The position numbers and the translations under genes are program-made. From contig CM046333.1 in the NCBI GenBank assembly GCA_025403435.1, forward strand, positions 35,299,521 to 35,363,520: a DNA stretch of 64,000 nt. The letters run 5' to 3'. The notes under the pieces are model-generated. The model made no database searches, had not been told where the DNA came from, and worked only from the letters and a program-made list of their open reading frames with translations. Below are positions 22,348-33,956 of the stretch, in pieces. The stretch comes from Artocarpus heterophyllus. Taxonomy: Eukaryota; Streptophyta; Magnoliopsida; Rosales; Moraceae. Each line of letters starts with the position of its first letter. Within the stretch, counting starts at the first letter, position 1.

Positions 22348-24470
22348 TGTTGGAAAAGTAATATGCAGTGGATTTTAAAATGTTTTAATAAATAAAATTT
22401 TCCATAAATGAGTTAGACATGCTATATACGATAAATCAATAATAGATGTTACATACCCATTAGACTTGTAGTCGCACTTCTTATAGAAATCGTTTGACAG
22501 AACTTCTACTAAGAATCACGTCCAGAAGAGCATCAACCAGCTGGTCTTCTTTGCTATTCTCTTTTCCACGATTAGAGTGCGAGTGTGCTAACATTGTTCA
22601 ATTCTTTCTTAGTAACTCTCCCCACAATCACAAGAGAAAAATCAGAATTATTGTTCTAGGTACTGAACAAGAATCTCTTATAGTAGAATTTCTCTCCCTA
22701 GAAAATCTCTCTCTAGACCTCTCAAGTGACCTATCTTGATGTTAATAATGACATATAAGCATAGGAAAACTTTTCTATTTATAGAGGCTGGTAGAGCATC
22801 TTTTCTTATCATATTGGTTTTCCAAATTCGACCAAAAACCAAATCCCAAAAGGGCGGTGGGTCAATCGCCCTATGAAGGTTAACCTAGCGACAGGTTTTC
22901 AAGGCTCTAAGCAAGCCACCCAACCCACTGGTTCACCAGTTTTGGTTTAATTGGATTGTTACCTATTCTATTTAACCCAGGAAGTTTTCATAGAATTTCA
23001 ATTTTAATTCAAATAACCCAATGCTGAAGTTATATGATTAAAACAGTCATATACAGATAATCCCATATTCAAATAAAATATATTTCAAATAATTCAACAT
23101 ATGTATTTTCAATTAATTCAACTAATAAACTAACATAAATTATTAAATCTATCAACTGAATTTAAGCCAATCTTAAAATTAATACAAGTTACCAATATTT
23201 TTGAAAAATATGTTGTATCGTTGTAGGAATTATTAAGAGCTAGCAATGGAGACCCGATGGACATATATAGATCAAGCTTCTATAATTATAAAATAACATA
23301 TCCCTGACATTTATATTTTATAATTATCAACTCTAAACTAATTCCACTAAAAGCTTAAAGCTACACTCTTTGAACTATGTATGAATTATGAAACTCCAAT
23401 AAGTTATATGTCTATTACATATCACAATGTGTAGCATCCCCATAGGATATGCATACTCAACTTAAGAATAAATTCTGTTTTACCTTCCTGATTATATTTA
23501 TTTTATGTTCCATTATCTCACCATTGGAATACTTACTAATTCATAATCAACATAAATAGTACACCCTTTGGTTACATATATGTATCCAAAAGATTGAGCG
23601 CTCCAGTGTTTCAACTATAGGATAATGCCTATAAGAGAATATCATTAACTCCACAAAAAAGCTATGGATTTTTTTTCTATAAATAATGAGTCTATGTCAT
23701 TCAAGAGTCTTATCTCCAACGTACTAGTATGCATACTTTTATATAATTCAGGATGTCACCTTTTAGTACATCAAAAGACACAAGTTAAGAATATCCACTA
23801 ATTCATTTCAGGATTAAGATGTAACACATGATTTTCTAAAGTGAATTGACTTACTCAAACAAAATTATTAATCAAATCAATTTATCTTTAGTCCTGATTC
23901 AATATATCATCACTAATGAAAAATATACCAATGTTTCTATTCATGGAGACATCAAAAGACACAAGTTAAGAATACCCACTGATTCATTTCAAAATTAAGA
24001 TGTAACACATGATTTTCTAAAGTGAATTGACTTACTCAAACAAAATTATTAATCAAATCAATTCATCTTTAGTCCCGATTCAATATATCATCACTAATGA
24101 CAAATATACCAATATTTCTATTCATGGAGTCCAAGTCCAATGACCAAGACAAGCCATCTCCCGTTAGGGATGTAGATAACATAACAATCTTAGCATAAAT
24201 TAAACGCCCCATTTTATTTCCTTAGTTGCGGACCTTATATATTTAGACTATCACCTTAAAATCAATGTATTCTGGATGATTTGTCCATCATATTTACGAT
24301 CTTAAAGGTTTAGAATGACAGTCTCAAACTTTTATTTACTTATCATACATTCAACAGAAATGAACATTAAGAGGATATACTTGATATATGAAATAAATAT
24401 TAAACTTTTTATTAATTAAATGTTTTAAAAACTATTACATCATTTAATCCTTAGGGCATCTAGTCTAACA
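22348..24470 (-). mobile_element. Solo LTR, TGTTAGACTAGATGCC type, nested
   Basis: In minus orientation it begins TGTTAGACTAGATGCCC and ends CTTTTCCAACA, 2123 bp long. It is bordered by CATGA (22343-22347) and CTTGA (24471-24475), a 5-bp duplication with one mismatch. A minus-strand TATA box (CTATAAATAG, 22775-22784) supports the orientation. There is no internal region or second LTR. It splits the Athila-like LTR, so it inserted later. The family is probably Copia, judged only from the termini. Confidence 0.6.
23768..24129. repeat. Tandem duplication inside the solo LTR, period 181 bp
   Basis: Two adjacent copies starting ACATCAAAAGACACAAG at 23768 and 23949 are nearly identical across 181 bp and end TCTATTCATGGAG. 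A recent duplication within an otherwise aged LTR. Confidence 0.9.
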
Positions 24471-25170
24471 CTTGATGTAGCTCTATTTAAATTATGCTTG
24501 GAATACTTGGATAATTGTTAACATATTTTCATTTCAATTCATTTGTGTTCTCATTTGCTTAATGCTTCTAATTTATTGAGAAATGAATTATTTGACAGTG
24601 ATTTGTGGATTTTAATGCTCTAGAGAGGTTAAATTGTTATCGATTTTGAGATACACAATCTTAGTGTCATTGTGTTCAAGAGAATAAGTAGCACTTTGAT
24701 GGTCTTTATTAGGATGTACTAAATGAGTGTGTAGATAAACAAATTAGATAGAGATGTTGACTTTTTATCAATGCAAATATACTCATTAACGCTTGAGAAA
24801 GGGAATGATTTGAATTTAAATCCTTGATCAATGAATTGGGTGAAATGAGTTTAGAATTACCAATTAGGACAAGCATAGGTAGAATAGAGTGAAATCAAGT
24901 GCATAGACTTTCATCATATAGGATTTCCGTTTCACAAAATTATCACGTTTGTGTTTGTTTTGTTAATTGCTTGCTTAATTTAGTTAGCTTAATTTTAATT
25001 GGATTCACATTTTGATTCAAATTTAACATTGCCTAGATAAAATTAAGTTTTAAGAATCCATCAGAATTAGTCTAAAAAACTTTTAAAAATTCAATCTTCG
25101 TGGGATGATACTCGATCTTTTTGGGCACTTTATCACTTTAATGACCCTTTCACTTGTGGTTCGAGCATAA
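24471..25170 (+). mobile_element. Athila-like Gypsy LTR remnant, right part
   Basis: Continues 21421-22347. Near 25092 the text CAATCTTCGTGGGATGATAC is the signature seen shortly before the 3' end of Athila-type LTRs. The sequence ends near CGAGCATAACA; no primer-binding site or internal region follows, so this would be a solo LTR. Confidence 0.4.
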
Positions 25171-25440
25171 CAATCAATAAAGAGTATTTTTATTATAGTT
25201 TTAATTTTTATGGTTATTTTTATAACCAAAATTATCAACGTGCCTCTAATTTTATAATCATTCGTCAATTTTCTGTTAAAATTCTAATAGAATAACTATT
25301 TTTGTTAATGGTCTATACTTGAAGGGGAATGAATGTTACAGTTTTGAAGTTCAAGAGCAAAGTGTTACAAAAGCTATAATTTAAGGGAAATTTTTGTAAT
25401 TAATCACAAGAAAAATCTTTTCATCCACATGGTGTTATAA
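25165..25440 (-). repeat. Dispersed repeat copy B, unoccupied relative of the hAT target
   Basis: Its plus strand reads through TTTTTATTATAGTTTTAATT, GTTATTTTTATAACC and TTTTCTGTTAAAATTC without interruption. The reverse complement of copy A has the same order but contains the plastid-carrying element exactly at TTTATAAC. The single copy of that 8-mer at about 25208-25215 therefore shows the pre-insertion state of a related site. Confidence 0.65.
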
Positions 25441-25573
25441 CCCGCTACTCATAAAACTATACGTCCTAATTTAGTATGAAGTGTACTTTTAAAACCGGGT
25501 CCCACTATTTTGTTAGTAGCAGAGTTTTAACCTTATATGCTTAAATAAAATTGCTTAATATATAATGCCAAAA

Positions 25574-25861
25574 AAAGGGTGGTGCTCAAAACTATATAAA
25601 TAGATTAAAAAAATTGTAGCAAATAGCATATTTCATTAGTTCATTAGTAAATAATGTGAGATGTTTTAAAAAAGTGAATCAAATAGCATTTTCTCCTAAA
25701 TTAGAATTGTAAAAGTATTAAAAACCCAAAAATACACCCCACAACAAATCTCGTTATTTTTTTTTTCTCCTGCCTCTCCCTCTTAACCCATTACTCTCTC
25801 TCTATCTTCTAGTTCCCAACTATCCTCATCGGTGTTGCTGTGCGCAATCGGAGGTCGCAAA
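25574..25861 (+). repeat. Dispersed repeat R copy 1, left part
   Basis: Aligns with 35508-35820: shared GGTGGTGCTCA, TAGTAAATAATGTGAGATGT and CACAATCGGAGGTCGCAAA-type text. It ends at the Copia insertion and continues at 34441. The original function is unknown; the CT-rich block at 25768-25815 looks like a 5' leader. Confidence 0.7.
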
Positions 25862-26318
25862 TGTTATTATTTATTTGGTTTTTTAAATGATAATAAACAA
25901 ATAAAAAATAAATTTGAGTGGTCCAACATACGTATATTTTCTAAAGGGTGTCAACCAAAGGATATCTCTGAATTGTTATAACGTTTCAGAAAGAAGGCCT
26001 TATTTTAGAGATACCTCTAGATGGTAACACACCCTAATGGTGGGTGTTTATAAATATCACATAAGAGAGGGTCCTTATGCCTGTGTAATTTATTTCAGAA
26101 ATATACTATCTCTCTAAAATTGCAGAAGGTTTAGAAGAGCCTCTTCTTTCACAAATTTTTCTTCATGAATTCTTGTAGATCCATTCATTCTTTAGATTAT
26201 CAATGGCTAGAGGTTAGATTTTCTTTCTTTTATGTTTTCACATTTAGATGATTTTCATGCAATTTGATTTATGTATATATGAAAATCATAACTCTGTATA
26301 AATGTAAATTTTCTTACA
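25862..26318 (+). repeat. 5' LTR of the 25.9-34.4 kb Copia element
   Basis: 457 bp, TG..CA ends. A TATA-like TTTATAAATA lies near 26048. It is clearly diverged from the 3' LTR (479 bp), including indels near the left end, so the insertion is not recent. Confidence 0.9.
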
Positions 26319-26613
26319 TTAGGTATCAACAACATGGTTTTTTCTCTTGCTTGATATATTCGAATGGAGTTTTAATGGAGTTTTCAAAATGCCCAAAACT
26401 TTGTTGCATTTGAAGTCATTTTTTGGATGTTTTTGATAAAAACCAACGTTAGAAATCATTCAGAAATTAATTTTCTAACACTTTTTGATTTTAAAACGTC
26501 AATTTTAGTGCCCATAAGGTATAGAAATGATCGGGTCTACAATTGGACCTATTTGGGTCAAATTCAGGCAAAGAAGACCCAAAATAACGGAAAAAAAAAT
26601 GAAATCAGGGGCC

Positions 26614-26859
26614 AAAAATGACATGTCGTTTTGACCCCATAAGTCTGCATTTTGTTGCTAAAAATGACATGTCATTTTTCATTAAGAAAAACGACATGTC
26701 GTTTTGAGGCGAGCAAGGGTACTGGTCATTTCATAAAATAACACGTCTTTTTCATCAGTGATCAAATGACATGTCGTATTAAGGGGCATGTGGCGTTTTT
26801 CACCTACTCGAAACGACATGTCGTTTTGGGCTCAATGCCCAAAACAACATGTCGTTTTC
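26614..26859. repeat. Cluster of seven copies of a palindrome around ACATGT
   Basis: Seven copies of the pattern AAAACGACATGTCGTTTT (perfect in its best copies, an 18-bp palindrome) are centred near 26623, 26670, 26697, 26743, 26772, 26820 and 26850, in the untranslated leader between primer site and gag. Five keep the core GACATGTC or a one-base variant. The spacing is irregular (about 27-50 bp), so this is not a simple tandem repeat. Confidence 0.85.
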
Positions 26860-27574
26860 TGGGCAAGAAAAATAAAAAAAAAATTCCAAAAAAAAATTTA
26901 ATTTTTAGATTTTTAATTTGGGTATTTTGGAAATTTTTTTTAATAAATCTAAAATTAATTTTAATAAAATCCAAAATTTTATTATTTATGGTTAAATAAA
27001 ATTTTGGAAATTAATTTTAGAAACGTTATTGAATTTATGCATAATTTATTTTGCATGTATTCTTTAGTTGTTATTTTTAATACATGCAAATTCATGAATA
27101 TTTTATGCATGAAAATTAAATGTCTTTAGTGATTTGTATAATTTCAATTAATTTAAGAGTAGCCACAGCATCTTAGATTATATTGAAATTATATGTTAAG
27201 TTTTTCAAATCACATATAGTTAAACGGACATTAATTGTTACTAATTATGTTTGGTATAATAAAATTTATCCCACATAAAATTTTATTATATTAAATATGA
27301 TTAGTTAGGGTAAAATATTAAACTATTTTACTTAATTTACTCACAGGGATTAAGAAATGGAATATAGTTTAATAGTTTCATCATAAGATTGTATATGAAT
27401 CAATGTGAATTGAAAACTTAGCCCACAGGTAGTTTTTATGCCATATGATTCATAATTTTTATTGCGTGATTTACATTGGTAAAACATGACATATAGTTGT
27501 TAGCTTCAAATTTTGTGACATGAGCATGTATGTTTGATGTATTGCAGTAATTTAACTTGTTAATTTATCTGATA

Positions 27575-28546
27575 TGAAATGTGATATTTTCAAGCTTAAG
27601 GGTGATAACTATAAAGTCTAGAAGTAGAGGATTCTCCTTCGTTTAGGGTGGATGGACATTGACTATGCCATAAGAAAAGATGAACCGCCCTCTATCACTG
27701 AGACTAGTACTCTAGATGATATTAGTCGATATGAAAAGTAAGAGTGATCCAATCGTCTCTCAGTTATGTTCAGAAAGACTAAGATCTCTGCTGAAATTAG
27801 GGGTTCAGTTAATCAATATGACAATGTTCAAGCACTATTGAAGGCTATTAATGAGCAATTTGAGTCTTCAGATAAGGCATTGGCAAGCACCCTGATAATG
27901 CAGTTTTCATCCTTGAAGCTTACCAATATAAAAGGCGTGCGTAAGCATATCATGCGCATGAGGGACATTGCGGCTCAATTGGAGACGCTTGAGGTTGAGA
28001 TGTCTGATTCGTTCCTGGTGCGTTACATTCTAAATACTCTACCCTCTGAGTATGGTCCCTTTAAGATCTCCTACAACACACCTAAGGACAAATGGTCAAT
28101 TAATGAGCTATTGACCATGTGTGTTCAAGAGGAGGGAAGACTCGTCTTGGAAGTGAGAGAAAAAGTAAATTTGGCAACCCAAGGTAAAAAGAAAAATCAG
28201 ACCAAGCAAAAGGGGAAAAGGCAAGGTTCCTATCCAAGCAGATATTAAGAAGGAGTTCAAGGGCTTCTTTTGTATGAAGAAGGGGCACATAAAGAAGGAC
28301 TACTCCAAATTCTGTGAATGGCTTGATAAGAAAGGTACACAACTCTCACTTGTCTATTATGAATCCAATATGATTGATGTTAGTAATAACACATGGTGGA
28401 TTGACTCTCGTTCTACAATCCATGTTACCAATTCACTGCAGGGATTGCAAAACCTGCAAAAGCCAGTGGGAAGTGAGCAAAGCATCTATTGTGGAAATAA
28501 GATGTGCTCACATGTGGAGGCTATAGGAACGTGCAAACTATCTTAA
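27575..28546 (+). pseudogene. Copia gag and protease region, decayed
   Basis: ATG at 27575 opens MKCDIFKLKGDNYKV, then a stop. The UBN2-type gag body follows (WMDIDYAIRKDEPPSI; the open part at 27766-28248 includes LASTLIMQFSSLKL and NTLPSEYGPFKISYNTPKDK). The zinc knuckle is degenerate (FCMKKGHIKKDYSKF, with first and last Cys lost). The protease motif reads WWIDSRSTIHV, so the catalytic DSG is changed to DSR. A frameshift near 28545 separates it from integrase. Confidence 0.8.
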
Positions 28547-28670
28547 GTAGTGGTTTTATTTTGTATTTGGAAAAGACATTCTATATTCCTAGTTTTTCTA
28601 GAAATTTAATTTCAGTTTCTAGACTTGTATCATTGGATATTCCTTTAAATTTTCATAATCTTCTTTCAAT

Positions 28671-29720
28671 TTGTATTATAAATCTGATTTTATTGGAGAT
28701 GGTACTTTGTCTGATGGTCTTTTCTGTCTTAATTTACAAAATGATGCCAATTATACTGATATGCACGTCCATGAAAATGTTGGAATTAAGCGATGTGTTA
28801 TAAATGATGGATCCTCTATGTTGTGGTATCGAAGATTGGAACATATCTCCATTGAAAGAATTAAGAGATTAGTAAATGATGGAGTACTCAGTACTTTAGA
28901 TTTTACTGATTTTGATACTTATGTGAACTGCATTAAGGGTAAGCAAACCAACAAGTCAAAGAAGGGTGCTAAGAGGAGTTCTGATTTATTGGAAATCATA
29001 TATACAGATATTTGTAGTCCAAACATGGACACGTACTCTCAAAGGTACTTCATCTCTTTCATAGATGACTACTCACGATACATGTATCTCTACTTGCTTA
29101 ACAATAAAAATGAAGCACTAGATGCTTTTAAGGTCTTTAAAGCAGAAGTAGAGAAACAATGCGAGAAGCAAATTAAGATCATGAGATTAGATAGAGGTGG
29201 AGAGTACCATGGTAAATACACTGAGTATGGACAAGCACCTGGTCCTTTTGCTAAGTTTCTTCAAGAACATAGGATTGTTGCCCAATACACTATGCCTGGT
29301 TCTCTAGACCATAATGTTGTAGCTAAAAGAAGAAACCAAACAGTAATGGACATGATGCAGAGCATGCTTGCTAGCTCCAAACTTCCTGAGTTCTTGTGGA
29401 CTGAAGCTCTTAAGACGGTAGTGTACATGTTGAACCGAGTTCCAACCAAGACTGTCCCAAAGATGCCTTTTGAGTTATTCAAAGGTTGGAAACTGAGTTT
29501 ACGACATGTACATGTTTAGGGATTTTCATCGGAGGTGAGAGTTTATAATCCACAAGAGAAGAAGCTGGACCCAAGGACTATAAGTGGATATTTTGTTGGT
29601 TATGCTGAACGGTCTAAAGGATACAGATTTTATTGTCCATCTCATAGTACTAGATTTATGGAATCAAGGAATGCAAAATTTCTTGAGAATGACTTAATTA
29701 GTGGGAGCGATCGATCCTGA
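28671..29720 (+). pseudogene. Copia integrase region, decayed
   Basis: It contains the GAG-pre-integrase segment ([20 protein letters not shown]) and the rve core: first Asp in IIYTDICSP, second in [10 protein letters not shown]. The third acidic residue is lost, because the usual VAERRN motif reads VAKRRN. A stop at 29517 interrupts the frame. The C-terminal part (VYNPQEKKLDPRTISGYFVGY) continues from 29535. Confidence 0.85.
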
Positions 29721-30057
29721 AACACTATTCTTGAGAAAGATCATACAAATGCTTTACCTTCCACTTTTTATTATAGATTGATTGTTGTGCACAACATACC
29801 TAAGGTTCAAATGCATGATGAACAACAACAAGTTATTCAAGTTCTATGGACTGCTAATCAAGAGATAGTGGATCCAACTAAACAACAAATACGGGAACTT
29901 GTTGAACAGCCTGTTGAACAACATGTTCCTCAGGAGAATGTTGAACCGGCGTTGCCTAATGACTATATTGTATATCTATAAGAGTCTGACTACATGTTGG
30001 AGCCAAAAATGATCCTAAAACGTTTTCACAAGCCATGAGTTCTAAGGAATCTAACTT

Positions 30058-31123
30058 ATGGTACAGTGCCATGAAAGACGAAATGGATTCTATGGCATCT
30101 AGCAGAGTCTAGGATCTCGTTGAGTTACTCAATGGTGTAAAAGTCATTGGATGTAAATGGGTCTTTAAAACAAAGAAAGACTCATTGGGCAACATTGAGA
30201 GACATAAGGCAAGACTCGTTGCCAAAGGATTCACTCAAAGAGAAGGAATTGACTATACGGAGACTTTTTCTCCTGTATCTAAAAAGGATTCTCTTCAAGT
30301 TATTATGGCATTGGTCACCCATTTTGATTTGGATTTGCATTAAATGGATGTGAAAACGGCCTTTCTTAATGGTGATCTAGAGGAAGAGGTTTATATGAAA
30401 CAACCAGAAGGATTTTCATCTAGTGATGGTGAGCATTTAGTCTGCAAGCTTAAGAAATCCATATATGGATTGAAACAAGCCTCTCGTCAATGGTATTTGA
30501 AGTTCTATGACGTTATCTCTTCGTTTGGTTTTAACGATAATATCATGGATCAATATATATACCAGAAGGTCAATGGTAGTATGATTTGTTTCCTTGTACT
30601 ATATGCGGATGACATATTACTTGCAACTAATGATAAGGGTTTGCTATATGAGGTGAAGCAATTTCTCTCAAAGAACTTTGAAATAAAGGATATAGGAGAG
30701 GCATCTTATGTCATTGGCATTAAGATCCATAGGGACAGATCTTGAGGCATTTTGGGTTTGTCTCAAGAGACCTATATCAATAAGGTTCTAAAGAGGTTTC
30801 GGATGAAAGATTGTTCACCAAGTATAGCGCCCATTGTGAAGGGTGACAGGTTCAATTTGAACCAGTGCCTGAAAAATGAGCTCGAACGGGAACAAATGAA
30901 AAACATTCCATATGCTTTAGCTGTTGGAAGCCTAATGTATGCTCAAGTCTGTATAAGACTTGACATTGCATTTGCTGTAGGAATGTTGGGCAGATATCAA
31001 AGTAACCCAGATGTTGACCACTAGAGAGCTACAAAGAAGGTGATGAGATACCTTCAAGGGACTAAAGATTACATGCTCATGTATAGACGGACTGATAATC
31101 TAGAGGTGGTTGGATACTCCGAC
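30058..31123 (+). pseudogene. Copia reverse transcriptase, decayed and interrupted
   Basis: The RVT_2 domain is recognisable from WYSAMKDEMDSM through [60 protein letters not shown] and the active site [12 protein letters not shown] (usually YVDD). Stops occur near 30112, 30342, 30743 and 31022. The frame ends in VVGYSD, where a solo LTR splits it from RNase H. Confidence 0.9.
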
Positions 31124-33309
31124 TGTCACGCCCCGGAGTACGGGAGGTGACGTGGCGGAATATTTAGATTAATTAAAAGAGAATTTAATTAAAAACCGAG
31201 AGTTTGAGAATCCAATTAAGTAAGAGATAAAGAGATTTTCCACCACATTTTATAAAAGAATTTAAAATCATTAAACAAATAACAATAATTGAATAAAAAC
31301 CGCGAATATGGGTTCCACAACCCACAACTTGTGCACACACATGGATCTGACAATATCACAAATACAATTACAGTCCAAGTACAAATAAAGTTAAGTCTTA
31401 CATGCCTTGATTAATAAATACAGAATGTAAATAAATTCTCCTATTGCTCCTGAGTTCGGTCCGAAGAATCTTCTCCAAACCTAAATGGGAAACCACCTAG
31501 AAGGGGGGAATTTAAAACAATAAAACGTGAGCGAAAGGCTCAGTAGGACTGTGTTTTATAAAAATAGTTTAACGCAAAGGAACACAGCATTATTAGAAGT
31601 TATTCAAAGGAAACTTAAATAAATAAATAAATAAACAATTTGAGTAGAACCGTCCTGACACAGAACAGTCTACTCGTCAAATCAAAACACCAATTTACTT
31701 TTACCTAGGCAAACCATGAAATCACCACCGTAGTGGCCCAGCTGGGTTTCGGGACCTGCCCCCAAGGTCGATCGCTACATGATCCGATCTCTGATATGGC
31801 ATCATGCCCATGTGTTTATTATCATTATCATTCAAAACCCAATTACCGAGTGTTGTCAATTACATTTATTATGAAATTCATTTCAGATCACGGTATATTA
31901 AAATATAACCGATAAAACCATTTTCAAACAACCGTTGGAAACATTTGATAGAAATCCTTTTCAAAGCCAAATCATTTCAAAACCAGGCTACCAAAGAAAT
32001 AGGATAGAAGTCCTACCTCAATACTTGTGCCGGTACCCCACACCGTAATCCCGGTCCGCTATACGTTAGCTCCACGGAACCACGAACGATCCTAAATACA
32101 AACTAAGTCGATCAATATCTAATTTGAGACATTCTATGTTACTAAATCATTTCATGATGTCCTAGTGTGCCATTTGTATCATTAAAATCATCCTATAAGG
32201 TTGGGATTTAAATCAGGGTTCAAAACAGTGAAAACGGGTAAAAATCACAAAATTTTCCATGCCTCGGTCGGCCTGCCGGACGCCCTGCTTCGGCCTGCCG
32301 GACGCCTTGCTTCAGCCTGCCAAACTGCACAGTTCGGCCTGCCGGAAACGAGGTTTGGCCTGCCGAACATTTCCCCAGATTCGGCCTGCCGGTCGGAAGA
32401 ACACCGGCCTGCCGATCATCACTACGGCCTGTCGAACATGAACTTCGGCCTGCCGAACTGGGAAAACCCAGAAATCCCAGCCACAGGTTTCTCGATCCCC
32501 AAAATCCAAATCTTGTTTCTAACCTGTTTTTCTCAAATCCCAGGCATGAAAAACAACTATACTTGATAGAAAAACATTCTAAAACATGTTTGGAATCATT
32601 TAAACAACATTTAAACTCAAAATCCTCAAAAATCCGAAAATGAGAAAAAGAGGAGAAAAATAAAAAATCTTGAATTCAATCCGTTTTTCTTCAATCTAAG
32701 CTTAGATTCTAGTTGTTCTAAGTTCATTTAACACAAATCCACGGTTTTCTAAGCTAAAACAAACTTAGATTTCAAAAACACACAAAATTGGAAATTTTGT
32801 AAAAAGTTTAGAAATTTCGAATCTAACCTCGAATCGAAGCTTCAATCCGCGTTTTCGGTTGCCGAATCACGTCCCCGAGCTTCCTCCTTGCTGTCCCGAA
32901 GCTTGGATTTGAATGTGGTTTCAAAAATTAGAGAGAGAATTGAGAGAGAGAGTGAGCTGCCGAGAGAGAGAGAGAAGAGAGAGAGAGGTGTTGCGGGAGA
33001 GTGAGGAGAGAGAGAGGAAGGAAGGAAATAAATAGAGAAAATCGGTGGGCGGTTTTACTGTGCGAAAACCATGTGCCGCCCACGGTTTTGCAAAACGGAG
33101 TATTTTTAACATTTTACAAATTGTTGTGTTTTAAAACTCAAAACATCATTTTAAAACAATAAGAAATCCTTCGAATTCATTAATTTAACAAAACAACCAA
33201 AAATTCAAAAATCCAACCAAATAGTCTAATAAATGTTAAAACTTTAATTATGGCACACTAATTCATCATTTACATTACATTAATATTAAATAAATTTCGG
33301 GACGTTACA
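31124..33309 (-). mobile_element. Solo LTR nested in the Copia element (Tekay/Del-like Gypsy)
   Basis: The 2186-bp insert starts TGTCACGCCCCGG and ends CGGGACGTTACA, with perfect duplication CCGAC (31119-31123 and 33310-33314). Its removal rejoins GYSD to ANFVGYVDSRKSTSGY of the Copia RNase H. On the minus strand a CTATTTATTTCC box (about 33025) precedes a long CT-rich leader, so the LTR reads leftwards. It resembles the solo LTR at 689-3403. No internal domains remain. Confidence 0.8.
32267..32456. repeat. Nine near-palindromic CGGCCTGCCG motifs in the solo LTR
   Basis: Nine copies of (T)TCGGCCTGCCG(AA), some with one or two changes (for example TCAGCCTGCCAAA and ACGGCCTGTCGAA), are spaced about 16-28 bp apart with non-repetitive spacers. 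The stretch is far more GC-rich than its surroundings. In the LTR's own orientation it lies downstream of the presumed promoter. Confidence 0.85.
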
Positions 33310-33765
33310 CCGACGCAAACTTCGTTGGCTATGTTGATTCGAGAAAATCAACATCTGGTTATGTTTGCCAGTGGAGCTATATCTTGGAGGAGTGCAAAAC
33401 AGACTTTGACTGCTACCTCTACTATGGAGGCCGAGTTCGTTTCTTGTTTTGAAGCTACTTCGCATGGTGTATGGTTAAAGAGTTTCATATCCAGGCTTAG
33501 AATTGTGGATTCTATTTCTAGGCCATTGAGATTGTATTGTGACAATTCAGTTGCAGTATTTATGGCCAAGAACAATAACAACGGTAGTCGAAGTAAACAT
33601 ATCAACATTAAATACTTGGCTATAAGAGAACATGTTAAAGAAAAGAAAGTGGTCATTGAACACGTTAGCATTGAGTTGATGATTGCCGATCCTTTAACTA
33701 AAGGCATACCACCAAAGATTTTTAAGGATCATGTAGTACGAATGGGACTTAGTTTCATGATGTGA
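33310..33765 (+). pseudogene. Copia RNase H, decayed
   Basis: It resumes after the nested LTR with FVGYVDSRKSTSGYV, shifts frame once, then reads SGAISWRSAKQTLTATSTME, AEFVSCFEATSHGVWLK, LYCDNSVAVFMA and SKHINIKYLAIREHV to a stop after GLSFMM. The catalytic acids of the DS, E and D motifs are present apart from the frameshift. Confidence 0.85.
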
Positions 33766-33956
33766 ATTTCATTGTACGTACATTTGGTTATTTTTATGAA
33801 ACTCTTATTCAGTTGTGATGTTTTCTCATATTCAGTTGTGCACATATTCAGTTATTTAAGAAAAATCAATTAAGTTGGACCTGAAATAAACATAAGGTTT
33901 ATTCATTAAGTTACGTTACCATTTATGAGTTAATATTAAGAGATATAATGGGAGAA

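Noticed and set aside
26766..26999. 77-codon plus-strand frame in the Copia leader
   Set aside because: The sequence is dominated by the palindromic repeats and Lys/Phe/Ile-rich low complexity, with no gag similarity.
32267..32456. CRISPR-like repeat/spacer pattern
   Set aside because: The motif is only about 10-15 bp, varies between copies and lies in an LTR; no cas genes.
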